Assembly: GCF_018729455.1 (NCBI RefSeq)
Contig: NZ_JAHHZF010000002.1
Location: 1-64,000 of the forward strand
DNA length: 64,000 bases
DNA from: Prosthecodimorpha staleyi
GTDB taxonomy: Bacteria > Pseudomonadota > Alphaproteobacteria > Rhizobiales > Ancalomicrobiaceae
Direction of reading: 5' to 3'
In this document: positions 46,912-54,458 of the stretch, piece after piece
How the letters are laid out: every line of letters starts with the position of its first letter
Position numbering within the stretch: the stretch's first letter is position 1
Notes under the pieces: model-generated
Databases searched by the model: none
What the model was told of the DNA's origin: nothing
Seen by the model: only the letters and a program-made list of their open reading frames with translations
Position numbers and translations under genes: made by a program

Positions 46912-48210
46912 ATGACCGCGCACCCGCAAGCGTCGCGCGCGTCGCCGCATGCCCCGTCGCTCTATGCCGCCACCGCTCGCGATCCCCGCGACCGCCCGGC
47001 GCTCGACGGCGACCGCAATGCCGATGTCTGCATCATCGGCGGCGGCTATACCGGCCTCTCCGCCGCGCTGCATCTGGCCGAGGCCGGACGCCGGGTCGTG
47101 CTCCTGGAGGCCAACCGGATCGGCTGGGGCGCGTCGGGGCGCAATGGCGGCCAGCTCCATTCCGGCCAGCGCCAGGATGTCGATACGCTCGAAGCCTGGT
47201 TCGGCCGCGACCGGGCCCGCGCCCTGTTCGACCTCGGCGAAGCCGCCAAGGCGACGGTGAAAGACCTGATCGCGCGCCACGCCATCGCCTGCGACTGGCG
47301 CGACGGCCTGATCCATGCCGCCCACAAGCGCCGCTATGTCGAGCCGATGTGGCGCCAGGCCGACAGGCTCCGCCGCGACTACGGCCTCGACGGCGTCACA
47401 GAACTCGATGCGGCGGCGCTGGCGGCGGCGATCGGGACCGGGGTCTATTTCGGCGGCACCCGCGACGCGACCGCCGGCCATCTGCAGCCGCTCGACTTCG
47501 CGCTCGGCCTCGCCCGCGCCGCCGAGACCGCCGGCGCCACCCTGCACGAGGCGACGCCGGCGCTGCGGATCGAACCGGGCGCGCGCCCGCGCATCGTGAC
47601 GCCGACCGGCACCGTGACGGCCGACGTCGTGCTGGTCGCCTGCAACGGCTATCTCGCCGGGCTGGAGGCGGAGACCGACGCCCATGTCATGCCGATCCAC
47701 AACTATGTGCTGGCGACCGAGCCGCTCGGCGCGCGCGCGGATCGCCTGATCCCGGGCCGCGAGGCGGTCTCCGACAGCCGCTTCGTCGTGCACTACTGGC
47801 GGCTCGATGCGGCCGGCAGGATGGTGTTCGGCGGCGGCGAGACCTACCGGCGCGACTTCCCCCAGGATCTGAAGACATTCGTGCGTTCGCATATGTTGAA
47901 GGTCTATCCCCAACTGGCTGATGCGGCGATCGATTTCGCCTGGGGCGGGACGCTCGCGGTGACCATGTCGCGGCTGCCCTTCATCCGACGCCTGAAGCCA
48001 GGCCTCTATACGGCCGCCGGCTATTCCGGCCAGGGCGTCAGCCTCGCCACCTTCGCCGGCCGCCTGATCGCCGAGGCGATCGCCGGCGACACCGCCCGCT
48101 TCGACGTGTTGGCCGCCCTCCCCGCCCGCCGCTTCCCCGGCGGCCGCCTCCTGCGCCACCCGTCCCTGGTCCTGGCCATGACCTGGTACGCCCTGCGGGA
48201 CCGGCTTTAG
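46912..48210 (+). CDS. puuB: FAD-dependent gamma-glutamylputrescine oxidase (PuuB-like)
   Basis: 432 residues of the DAO family. The FAD dinucleotide-binding motif is VCIIGGGYTGLSAALHLAEAG near residues 40-60, followed by GWGASGRNGGQLHSGQR, a covalent/DAO-family signature of PuuB. LYTAAGYSGQGVSLATFAGR closes the FAD domain. It oxidises gamma-glutamylputrescine to the aldehyde. It starts 25 bases after the aminotransferase stop in the same operon. The aldehyde dehydrogenase and hydrolase (PuuC, PuuD) that follow in E. coli are not here. A transposase remnant begins directly after its stop. Confidence 0.9.
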   Translation: MTAHPQASRASPHAPSLYAATARDPRDRPALDGDRNADVCIIGGGYTGLSAALHLAEAGRRVVLLEANRIGWGASGRNGGQLHSGQRQDVDTLEAWFGRDRARALFDLGEAAKATVKDLIARHAIACDWRDGLIHAAHKRRYVEPMWRQADRLRRDYGLDGVTELDAAALAAAIGTGVYFGGTRDATAGHLQPLDFALGLARAAETAGATLHEATPALRIEPGARPRIVTPTGTVTADVVLVACNGYLAGLEAETDAHVMPIHNYVLATEPLGARADRLIPGREAVSDSRFVVHYWRLDAAGRMVFGGGETYRRDFPQDLKTFVRSHMLKVYPQLADAAIDFAWGGTLAVTMSRLPFIRRLKPGLYTAAGYSGQGVSLATFAGRLIAEAIAGDTARFDVLAALPARRFPGGRLLRHPSLVLAMTWYALRDRL

Positions 48211-48221
48211 CCGCTATCAAT

Positions 48222-48845
48222 AGCTGCACGTCGCGACGCGGCACCAAGGAGCGGAAGTTCGGGCAGAACTCCGACTACAGCATTGCCGAAGTTCTCGACG
48301 TGAACGCCATGCTGGAGACGACCTATGGCACACTGCGTGGCCCCGGGAGACTTGTACACATCGCGGACCAAACAGGCGCGACGATCAAGGGCGCCGTGGG
48401 GACGAATTTGAAGCGCGGCTCTTCGTTCATGCCCGATCAGGACCGAGCCTTTCTTAGCCTCCGCACGAACTTCTGCCACTACACGGACAACCATTCGCTA
48501 GGTGAGTATGTGCGAGACTACACGATCCACACGAACGGCATTGAAAGCGTGTGCTCGCTCCTGAAGCGCCAGATCATCGGCATTCATAATTGGGTTTCGG
48601 CGAAGCATCTGCAGCGACATCTGGACGAGATGACGTGGCGCTTCAATCGCCGTGTCATGAAGGTGACGGGCCTCATGAACGACCGATTCGCGTGTGTCGA
48701 AGGCCATCTGCGCCATAAGGATCGATCGCATGGCCGGCGACCGGAACACCGGACCGCCGTTCGGGGTAGATATAGATTTCGGCGAAGCCCTCAACGATTC
48801 GCCCGCGTAAGGCCGAAAGAAGTTGCCAAAAATATCGAATTCTAA
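48222..48845 (+). pseudogene. IS1595-type transposase remnant
   Basis: An open frame without a credible start encodes the C-terminal part of an ISXO2/IS1595-like DDE transposase. It shows YTIHTNGIESVCSLLKRQ with the final catalytic Glu, then IGIHNWVSAKHLQRHLDEM and WRFNRRVMK. The N-terminal zinc ribbon and first catalytic Asp (DETY) are missing, and upstream sequence (RGTKERKFGQNSDYS) is poorly conserved. The last ~50 residues are unrelated basic sequence. No terminal inverted repeats or target duplication were found. It is a broken insertion sequence at the left edge of an AT-richer segment. Confidence 0.75.
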
Positions 48846-48883
48846 AAGCAAAAAGGCCGCCGCGGGATGTACTCCCGCGACGG
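48842..48883 (-). terminator. Intrinsic terminator of the 36-residue gene
   Basis: Read on the minus strand, an 11-bp stem centred on CGCGGGA / TCCCGCG with a 5-base loop, flanked by CCGT and GCGG, is followed by CCTTTTTGCTTTT. This is a classic Rho-independent terminator, about 70 bases past the stop of the small gene. Confidence 0.82.
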
Positions 48884-48907
48884 TCGACACTTAATGAGAG
48901 TGACGAA

Positions 48908-48942
48908 GTCCCGCCGGGACACAAATGCAAGCCCGGCGGAAC
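48908..48942 (-). other. Large stem-loop in the 3' untranslated part of the small gene
   Basis: An 11-bp stem (GTTCCGCCGGG with CCCGGCGGGAC, one G-T pair) encloses a 13-base loop, between the stop codon and the terminator. It could stabilise the mRNA or give a separate 3'-derived small RNA. Confidence 0.5.
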
Positions 48943-48951
48943 TGAAAGCGT

Positions 48952-49062
48952 CTAGCTGTTACTATCGCAACAGCGCCAATAGCCCGTGACCATATGCACG
49001 AGTCCGAACTTGGACACGCGCATGTGTTCACGGACCCAATGACAAGCACGATGTGCCGACAT
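48952..49062 (-). CDS. 36-residue Cys/His/Trp-rich small protein
   Basis: The ORF starts ATG TCG GCA with GGAGG exactly 7 bases upstream, and ends TAG; two strong stem-loops, the second a terminator, follow. This complete gene structure makes translation likely. The peptide (MSAHRACHWVREHMRVSKFG, then LVHMVTGYWRCCDSNS) has three Cys and four His, placed as CH, H, H and CC, suggesting zinc binding. The pattern HWVRxHxRVSKxG...VxGYWR recalls small basic proteins with VRxHxRRxxxG repeats, but I do not assign a family. Confidence 0.62.
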   Translation of the reverse strand: MSAHRACHWVREHMRVSKFGLVHMVTGYWRCCDSNS

Positions 49063-49100
49063 TGGTAGGCCTCCTTTTGGAGACCCCGTGTTGATCGGAT

Positions 49101-49148
49101 GGCACGGCGATGCTATATGCGTAGAAAGGCATTGCTACTCGCCGTGCC
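49101..49148. repeat. 10-bp inverted repeat around a promoter-like TATA segment
   Basis: GGCACGGCGA (49101-49110) and TCGCCGTGCC (49139-49148) are perfect complements, 28 bases apart. The spacer contains GCTATA, a possible minus-strand -10 (TATAGC) about 45 bases upstream of the 36-residue gene's start codon. A second, imperfect hairpin lies at 49159-49185 (CCGGC/GCCGG). Nothing else was recognised in the 49063-49364 gap. Confidence 0.45.
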
Positions 49149-49364
49149 TATCCGCCGGCCGGCGTCGGGAGTTCAAACCCGCCGGAAGGTATCCCATCAA
49201 ACGGCTCGATCTTGGGGCGGCTACCCCTCGATTCGGGCCGTTTGCATATGGGCTTTTGAACTCATAAACCGCCCGCACGAAATGATCAATAGGTCGTGGC
49301 GTGGCGACGCTACCAATATGTGACAACAAGTGGTATCGTCCCTCATCCTTGATGGGAGGGACCT

Positions 49365-49919
49365 ATGGGCCAGAATTTCATGGCAGCGTTGGCGGCGGAA
49401 ATCGCCGAACTTGAAGGCGAACTCGATCGTGACATCCGCTTCGTGCGGCTCCGCGAATTACGCAAAATAATGGCGCTCTATGTGGGTGCTAAGGCCAGCG
49501 AGCCCGCCACGATTGTCGAGGCGCCCGCGCAGTCGCACCGTCAAACTGTCCAAATGAGACGGGTGCAGTCACCGGAGCGTGCGCGCGCATTGGCTTTAGC
49601 AAAGGAGTTTGTGGGGCGGAGCTTGGCGCCCGTACCGACACGCGAAATCTTGGAGTTTGTCCTGTCACAAGGTGTCGTGATTGCCGGCAACCCGCCACTG
49701 AACAATTTGAGCGCCATGCTTTCAAGTTCAGATGAGTTCAAGGCCGAAGGCCGATCTGGGTGGCGCGTCCGAAACAAACTTGCCGAACCGCCGGACGAAC
49801 CGAGCCCTGATGATCAACGAGACGCACAGATTTACCGAGACGCTGAAGACGGCAACGACGAAGCACCGTCGCCGCCTGCGGGCGGGGGCGCAGCGGAGCG
49901 AGGCGGCGTATTCTCATGA
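49365..49919 (+). CDS. Uncharacterised protein with coiled coil and winged-helix-like domain
   Basis: 184 residues, start behind GGGAGGGACCT. Residues 1-40 form a charged helix (AALAAEIAELEGELDRDI). Residues ~75-150 have the layout of a HARE-HTH or related winged helix: ARALALAKEFVG, PTREILEFVLSQGVVIAG, NPPLNNLSAMLSSSDEF and GRSGWRVRNK. The tail is acidic/Pro-rich. It lies in the AT-richer segment and its TGA overlaps a following ATG. HARE-HTH domains often join chromatin or restriction enzymes; that link is only an inference. Confidence 0.62.
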   Translation: MGQNFMAALAAEIAELEGELDRDIRFVRLRELRKIMALYVGAKASEPATIVEAPAQSHRQTVQMRRVQSPERARALALAKEFVGRSLAPVPTREILEFVLSQGVVIAGNPPLNNLSAMLSSSDEFKAEGRSGWRVRNKLAEPPDEPSPDDQRDAQIYRDAEDGNDEAPSPPAGGGAAERGGVFS

Positions 49920-50047
49920 CTGCCGAGGCGGCAGGTGTGGCGTGGCATGGCGTGACTTATAGAGGCGTGGCGCTGCCTTCTCGTTCGGAATGCGGAAAAC
50001 CCGGCCACTGTACCGTGCTTCTTGTTACTAACAGGCCGCCATCGTGA
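49916..50047 (+). CDS. 43-residue ORF overlapping the previous gene (ATGA)
   Basis: Starts at the ATG inside the upstream gene's stop region and encodes MTAEAAGVAWHGVTYRGVAL and a tail with two Cys (SECGKPGHC). Translation could be coupled by reinitiation. No separate ribosome site; existence rests on the overlap. Unrecognised. Confidence 0.35.
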   Translation: MTAEAAGVAWHGVTYRGVALPSRSECGKPGHCTVLLVTNRPPS

Positions 50048-50136
50048 ACGTGCGTGTCAGGTCGGACGACGTGAAGGTCAAGGAGCTATTGGTCGCAGCT
50101 TATGCGGCGAAGCAGCATGGACAACGCGAGGATTAA
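50044..50136 (+). CDS. 30-residue ORF overlapping the previous one (GTGA)
   Basis: GTG start overlapping the preceding stop by four bases; encodes a charged helix (VRVRSDDVKVKELLVAAYAA, then KQHGQRED). Could be the third member of a coupled chain. A further weak ORF (ATG 50117 to 50239) overlaps its end. Unrecognised and not certain to be translated. Confidence 0.3.
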   Translation: MNVRVRSDDVKVKELLVAAYAAKQHGQRED

Positions 50137-50203
50137 TATAGGATTCCTGCGCGCGCAGATCGCTCGGCTCGCAGGTGATGTCGCTTTCATTCAGAATGTT
50201 TTT

Positions 50204-50524
50204 CTAAGGCTTAAGCCACGGCTTCAGCTCTTCGCGTGAATAAGCGTCTTTCTCTATCGTGTCCATCAACGAACGGATGGCGCCTAAATCGATCTCGTGT
50301 CCTGCGATTGCCTTTCGGGCTGCGCCGATCATGTCCAACGCTTCGGCAGCCGTCCAACGCTTACCAAACTCGACTTTGATCGGTTCAGGGATAGCGCGCT
50401 CACCATCGAACGGTTCAATACGTTGCCGAAGTCGCATGATGTCACGGCGCAGGCGCTCCGTTTCGAACAGCAACTTTTCGGCCGCATCTGCCAGCCTCTC
50501 GACTGCCTGTGCAACTGTTCCCAT
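50204..50524 (-). CDS. Uncharacterised coiled-coil protein, 106 residues
   Basis: The ATG follows GGGAGGAGACC, an excellent ribosome site. The N-terminal half is a coiled coil (VAQAVERLADAAEKLLFETE, RLRRDIMRLRQRIE). The C-terminal half has KRWTAAEALDMIGAARKAIA and YSREELKPWLKP. No membrane segment or cysteine. It lies in the AT-richer island, convergent with the short-ORF chain. A 14-bp inverted repeat about 70 bases upstream may regulate it. Family unknown; size and packing recall prophage or plasmid genes. Confidence 0.65.
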   Translation of the reverse strand: MGTVAQAVERLADAAEKLLFETERLRRDIMRLRQRIEPFDGERAIPEPIKVEFGKRWTAAEALDMIGAARKAIAGHEIDLGAIRSLMDTIEKDAYSREELKPWLKP

Positions 50525-50593
50525 GGTCTCCTCCCTACCGAGGGCCTAGGCTAACACAATCTCAAGTTGAGTCGCACTGATATATAGGTCCAG

Positions 50594-50626
50594 AATCTAA
50601 CATTTGCATCCCGCAAATGTCAGATT
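50594..50626. repeat. 14-bp inverted repeat with 5-base loop
   Basis: AATCTAACATTTGC and GCAAATGTCAGATT match at 13 of 14 positions. It lies 70 bases upstream of the 106-residue gene, in the AT-rich gap 50525-50813. No T tract follows on either strand, so an operator is more likely than a terminator. Confidence 0.5.
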
Positions 50627-50724
50627 AAATGGACAATGTATTCAAAGAGTAGTTGGTTCAAATTCACGAGGCGGATGGATACCGTCCGCCTTGATCAAAC
50701 CACAAGCGATGTGTTGTCTGCGTT

Positions 50725-50738
50725 GGATATCGATATCC
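50725..50738. repeat. 14-bp perfect palindrome
   Basis: GGATATCGATATCC, in the same gap, 76 bases upstream of the next gene. A further short stem (GGCGGA/TCCGCC) is at 50670-50690. Possible operator; the rest of the gap shows nothing recognisable. Confidence 0.35.
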
Positions 50739-50813
50739 TGCGCTGACAGTTTGCTGTTGCGTGCCCATTCCGAACGATCAACAATGCTGCCGCACTGCGG
50801 CAAGAGGCAAGCC

Positions 50814-51104
50814 ATGGTTGGAATCAGAGAGGCGAAAGCCGCGCTCCGGCAGCACGAAGCCCGGCTGATGGCAGTGTCCGGTGTGAGCGGCGTCGGCATT
50901 CAGGACGCTGCAGGCGGCGCCGGACAGGTGCTGGCGGTCTATGTCGCGCGCAATGCTGACAGGGACGCCATACCGGCTCAACTGGAGACGACGGTGGCCG
51001 GACGCTCCGTCGTGGTGCCGGTCCGCCAGTTCGAAGTCGGCGTCGTGAAGGCGCAGGCGGTGGCGGGCAGCGCGGACCTCATGCAGATGCAGGATTTCAA
51101 ATAG
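50814..51104 (+). CDS. Small uncharacterised soluble protein, 96 residues
   Basis: ATG behind AGAGGCAAGCC. A compact alpha/beta protein: helix REAKAALRQHEARLMAV, then SGVSGVGIQDAAGG, GQVLAVYVARNADRDAIPAQ, and VAGRSVVVPVRQFEVGVV. The pattern GVxGVGI...LxVYV...IPxxLE...GxxVxV resembles small domains found alone or before trypsin-like proteases. Codon use returns to the GC-rich chromosomal norm. A good terminator follows. No function assigned. Confidence 0.65.
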   Translation: MVGIREAKAALRQHEARLMAVSGVSGVGIQDAAGGAGQVLAVYVARNADRDAIPAQLETTVAGRSVVVPVRQFEVGVVKAQAVAGSADLMQMQDFK

Positions 51105-51142
51105 CCGGACCGTTTGGCCACCGTTCCGCCCGTGACCGATGC

Positions 51143-51173
51143 GACCGGCCGATCTGGCCGGTCTTTCATTTTC
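51143..51173 (+). terminator. Intrinsic terminator
   Basis: GACCGGCC, loop GATCT, GGCCGGTC, then TTTCATTTTC: an 8-bp perfect stem with a T-rich tail, 38 bases after the 96-residue gene. Confidence 0.78.
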
Positions 51174-51487
51174 GGGAGGTCGGATCGGTCCGAGACTGGC
51201 GTACGGCGCGGCATGGTGTCCGCGGGGGCCGCCCTGGCACGGGCTCCCTCAGTCTGCCCCCTCCTCACCCAAAGCATTAACTGTCGCCGGAATGCGCGGA
51301 GCTCTCCGTGGGAGCGCCGTGGTTCGGCCGCGAACGGGACAGAATCCGCGCCGACTTTCGAGGGTGCGGGCTGGCGGCGGCCCTTCCGGCGGCGGGGGAA
51401 CCGGCCGCGGGGCGGCGCCGATTGGGGGCAAGGCGCGCAGGGTCTCGATACCGAGCGCGCCGGCTTCAACAATCGAGGGAGTGTGTC
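51174..51487. other. Intergenic region without a recognised gene
   Basis: About 310 bases of GC-rich sequence between a terminator and an exported-protein gene. Open frames here lack ribosome sites and plausible proteins. The promoter of the downstream gene should lie here, but no clear -35/-10 was seen. Confidence 0.4.
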
Positions 51488-52042
51488 ATGTTGAGGAGTG
51501 TACTGGCCTTGACCGCCGGGCTTGCGCTGACGAGCGCCGCCTCTGCGGCAGATACCTATTATGGCGAACCCGACGGCGGCGACTATACCGAGCAGACTTG
51601 GCGTTCCCCGGTGCCGCCGCGCGGCATCGGGCCGGATTTCGAAGCCCAGGTCGTCGTCCGGCGGCCTCCGCCGCCGCCGCGGCTCTACGATCCCGGCCGG
51701 GGCGGCGTGGTCGTCCACGAGCGCACCGTGACCGAGCGCACCATCGTGCCGGCCCGCCCGGACGGCTGGCGCGAGCGGGCCGACTGGCGCGACGACGAGG
51801 ACGACGGCCTGCAGCGCCGCCGTCCGACCTGGACCGGCTCACCCGTCGGCTACGATCCGTCCCCGGTCATGCTCGACCGGCCGGTCATGGTCGGCACGGT
51901 CCTGCCGCATACGGTCATGCTGACGCCGGTGCCGCCGCGCTACGGCTATGCCGGCTACAGCTGGGTCGCCGACCCGCACGGCCGCCGGCTCCTGGTCGAG
52001 CCGCACAGCCGGCGCGTGGTCCGCATCGTCGATCGCTGGTGA
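51488..52042 (+). CDS. Exported Pro/Arg-rich protein with DUF1236-like C-terminus
   Basis: 184 residues. A signal peptide (MLRSVLALTAGLALTSAASA, then ADTYYGEP) is followed by a Pro-rich segment (VVVRRPPPPPRLYDPG), then RTVTERTIVPARPDGWRERA. The C-terminus, YSWVADPHGRRLLVEPHSRR and VVRIVDRW, resembles the repeat that ends rhizobial DUF1236-type exported proteins. GAGGGAG lies 9 bases before the ATG. It is likely periplasmic, of unknown function. Confidence 0.75.
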   Translation: MLRSVLALTAGLALTSAASAADTYYGEPDGGDYTEQTWRSPVPPRGIGPDFEAQVVVRRPPPPPRLYDPGRGGVVVHERTVTERTIVPARPDGWRERADWRDDEDDGLQRRRPTWTGSPVGYDPSPVMLDRPVMVGTVLPHTVMLTPVPPRYGYAGYSWVADPHGRRLLVEPHSRRVVRIVDRW

Positions 52043-52147
52043 TCCGACCGGCGCCACGGACATGAAGGGGGCGCGGGGCTTCGGCTCCGCGCCATCTTCG
52101 TCCGACCGGCCCGCTGCCGCCAGCGGAGCCGGGCCGCGGCGCGGCCG

Positions 52148-52891
52148 TCAGATGCAGCGCCCGCCGTCGACCTCGAGCGCGACGCCGGTCACGAAATCGG
52201 CCTCGTCGCTGGCCAGGAACAGGGCCGCATTGGCGATGTCGCGCGGGGTCGACAGGCGGCCGAGCGGGATCGAGGCGACGAATTTCGCGCGCATCTCGGG
52301 CGTGTCGGTGCCCATGAAATCGGCCAGCATGGCGGTCTCGCCGGCGACCGGGCAGAGGCAGTTGACACGGATCTTCATCGGCGCCAGCTCGACCGCCATC
52401 GACTTGGTCGCGGTGATCACGGCGCCCTTGGAGGCGTTGTACCAGGTCAGGCCGGGCCGCGGGCGCAGGCCGGCCGTCGAGGCGGTGTTGATGATCACGC
52501 CGCCGCCGCGCTTCTGCATGACCGGGACGGCGGCGCGGGCCGAAAGGAAGACCGACTTCACGTTGACGGCGAAGATGCGGTCGAACATCTCCTCGGTCAC
52601 GTCGAGCATCGGGCCGTTGCGATGGGTGGCGCCGGCATTGTTGACGACAATGTCGAGACCGCCGAGCCGCTCGGCGGCGGCCACCATCGCCTCCACGTCG
52701 GCGCGGCGCGCGACATCGCAGGCGACCGCCACGGCGCCCGCGCCGATCGCCGCCGCGACCGCCTTGGCGCCATCCTCGTTGATGTCGGCGACCACCACCC
52801 GGGCGCCCTCCGCGGCGAAGCGTTCGGCGATGCCGCGGCCGAAGCCGGAGGCCGCACCGGTCACGATCGCAATCTTGTCCTTGAGCCGCAT
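52148..52891 (-). CDS. Short-chain dehydrogenase/reductase (classical SDR)
   Basis: 247 residues. Cofactor motif TGAASGFGRGIA, then VVNNAGATH, the catalytic Ser in INTASTAG, and the intact YNASK. The C-terminus VALEVDGGRCI is typical. It reduces or oxidises an alcohol/ketone with NAD(P)H; substrate unknown, similar to 3-oxoacyl-ACP reductase or sugar dehydrogenases. ATG 52891 follows GGGGGAAGGAACC. It is transcribed alone, divergent from the frameshifted exported-protein gene. Confidence 0.92.
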   Translation of the reverse strand: MRLKDKIAIVTGAASGFGRGIAERFAAEGARVVVADINEDGAKAVAAAIGAGAVAVACDVARRADVEAMVAAAERLGGLDIVVNNAGATHRNGPMLDVTEEMFDRIFAVNVKSVFLSARAAVPVMQKRGGGVIINTASTAGLRPRPGLTWYNASKGAVITATKSMAVELAPMKIRVNCLCPVAGETAMLADFMGTDTPEMRAKFVASIPLGRLSTPRDIANAALFLASDEADFVTGVALEVDGGRCI

Positions 52892-53230
52892 GGTTCCTTC
52901 CCCCTTGATCCGCGCCCTCGTGGAGCGCCTGCGTCGCTGTGCCGGCCGCCCGACCCCGGCCGCCCCTCCTCTAGCATGTCCACCGGCAACCGGGAGAGGG
53001 ACCGTCGCCGCGGTCTGCGGCCGCCGAGCGCAGGACAACCTCACAGCAACGGAAAATTGACGGCGCATCGGCGATGGTGACCGGGCCGCCTGCGGCGGAA
53101 CCGCCCGGACAGTGCCGCGTTGGGGTCCGGAGCGCGTCATCGCGCAGTCACCGTGTCGCCCTTATCCGCCTTCACCTTCCTGGCGGTTGCCTCGCTACCG
53201 AGGCCTTCCTGCCAGTGACCGGGATCCGTC
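52892..53230. other. Divergent intergenic region
   Basis: About 340 bases between the SDR and exported-protein genes. It must hold both promoters; a locally AT-richer stretch near 53045-53060 (CAACGGAAAATTGACGG) is a candidate. No gene, repeat or RNA was seen. Confidence 0.4.
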
Positions 53231-54365
53231 ATGCGTCGCGCACAAAACCTGCTGCTTGCCTCGACTCTTCTCGCCGGTTCCCTCGCGGCGGCGACCGCCA
53301 TGGCGCAGGAGGCGTCCGGGCCGAGCACGTCCGGCGGCAGCCTGCCCTATATCTCCGGCAAGGGCACGCCGCGCGGCGAAGGCCCGCGTCCGGATCCGAA
53401 ACGCCAGGAAACCAGCGGCGGCCAGACGGTCGGGACGCCGTCGGGAGCCGCGGGCGCCAGCGCGGCGCCATCCGGCGACGGCTCCAATGTCCGCGTCATC
53501 GACCTCTCCAAGGGCGGCGACCAGAGCCCGGCCTCGGGCAAGCCGGCCGTCTCGGCGACCGAACCGAAATCGACGACGGAGCCGAAGCCTGAGACGGCCG
53601 GTGTCGGAACCCGGCCTGCGACCGACCGCGTGCCGGGTCCCGCCCGGGCCGAGGATGCCAAGGCCGACGAGATCGTGCCCGCCAAGCCGCCGCGCTCCGA
53701 CGCCGAAACGGCGGCCACCACCACGACGCCGGAACCGGTCCGCCGGCCCGACGATGCCAAGCCGGTCGAACGCAAGGCGGCGGGCAAGCCGGCGCCGCGC
53801 AAGACGACCGAGGCCACCCGCCGCGATCCCAACGCCGGCGGCCGGCGCACGGCCGTGGCGCCGCCTCCCGGGGGCCGGGGGGGGGGCCCCCCCCCCCCGC
53901 CCCCCCACGGCGGCGGCCCGCCGCACGGCAGTCGCGCCGCATCCGGAGGACCGGGCGGGCGACGCCGGCGGGCGTCGCGTCGATCCCTACGGCTATCCGA
54001 TCGATCCGCGCGCGGGTACCGGCACCTACGGCCCGGCACCGCGCATGGCCGAGCGCCGGCCAGCGCCCGGATCGCCGGTCTATGACGACGATGACGAGGA
54101 TACCGTCACGACCTACCGCTACCGGCGGTCCTACTACCCCTACGGCTACGGCAGCCCCTATTATTACGGCCCGCCCGGCTATGTGCCGCCCGGGGCGATC
54201 CCGCCCGACCGGCCGCCGCCGCGGGTCTATGCCCGCCCGGCGCAGCCGAACAACGGCGACAATTGCCACTTCCACGCCTATCCGGGCGAAGGGCCGTACC
54301 ACCGGGAAATCCGGTGCCACTGGCACGCCAACCCGTATCATCCGAGCATCCGCTACATTCGCTGA
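53231..54365 (+). pseudogene. Exported Pro-rich protein gene, frame broken at a homopolymer tract
   Basis: The first frame (ATG 53231) gives a signal peptide (MRRAQNLLLASTLLAGSLAA, then ATAMAQ) and a Pro/Ala/Thr-rich stretch to about 53866. Past a run of G and C it becomes a meaningless Gly/Pro/Arg sequence ending at 54085. The third frame, open across the tract to 54365, continues sensibly: GGRRVDPYGYPIDPRAGTGT, YRRSYYPYGYGSPYYYGPPG, and the Cys/His end NGDNCHFHAYPGEGPYHREI, RCHWHANPYHP. Together they make one exported protein of ~375 residues of a rhizobial type. The break is more likely a sequencing or assembly error than a mutation. Confidence 0.75.
53867..53907. other. Suspicious G/C homopolymer tract (probable base-count error)
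   Basis: Ten G (53877-53886) followed by twelve C (53887-53898) and, after GC, more C. The reading frame changes exactly here. Confidence 0.7.
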
Positions 54366-54458
54366 CGGGACATGCCGGATCGCGGCGGCGGCGTCGGGGA
54401 TCGGCTGCCGCGGCCTCTGTCGCGGTCACCGGCCGGCCGTCCCGACGCGGCCGGCGGC

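Noticed and set aside
48300-48845. Intact transposase gene
   Set aside because: The zinc ribbon and first catalytic Asp are missing and no terminal repeats were found, so it is scored as a remnant.
49160-49190. GTTCAAAC segment resembling a tRNA T loop
   Set aside because: The stem around the loop does not pair as a T arm, and no acceptor or anticodon arm could be fitted.
49135-49329. 64-codon minus-strand frame upstream of the 36-residue gene
   Set aside because: No ribosome site and no sensible protein features; it overlaps the inverted-repeat region.
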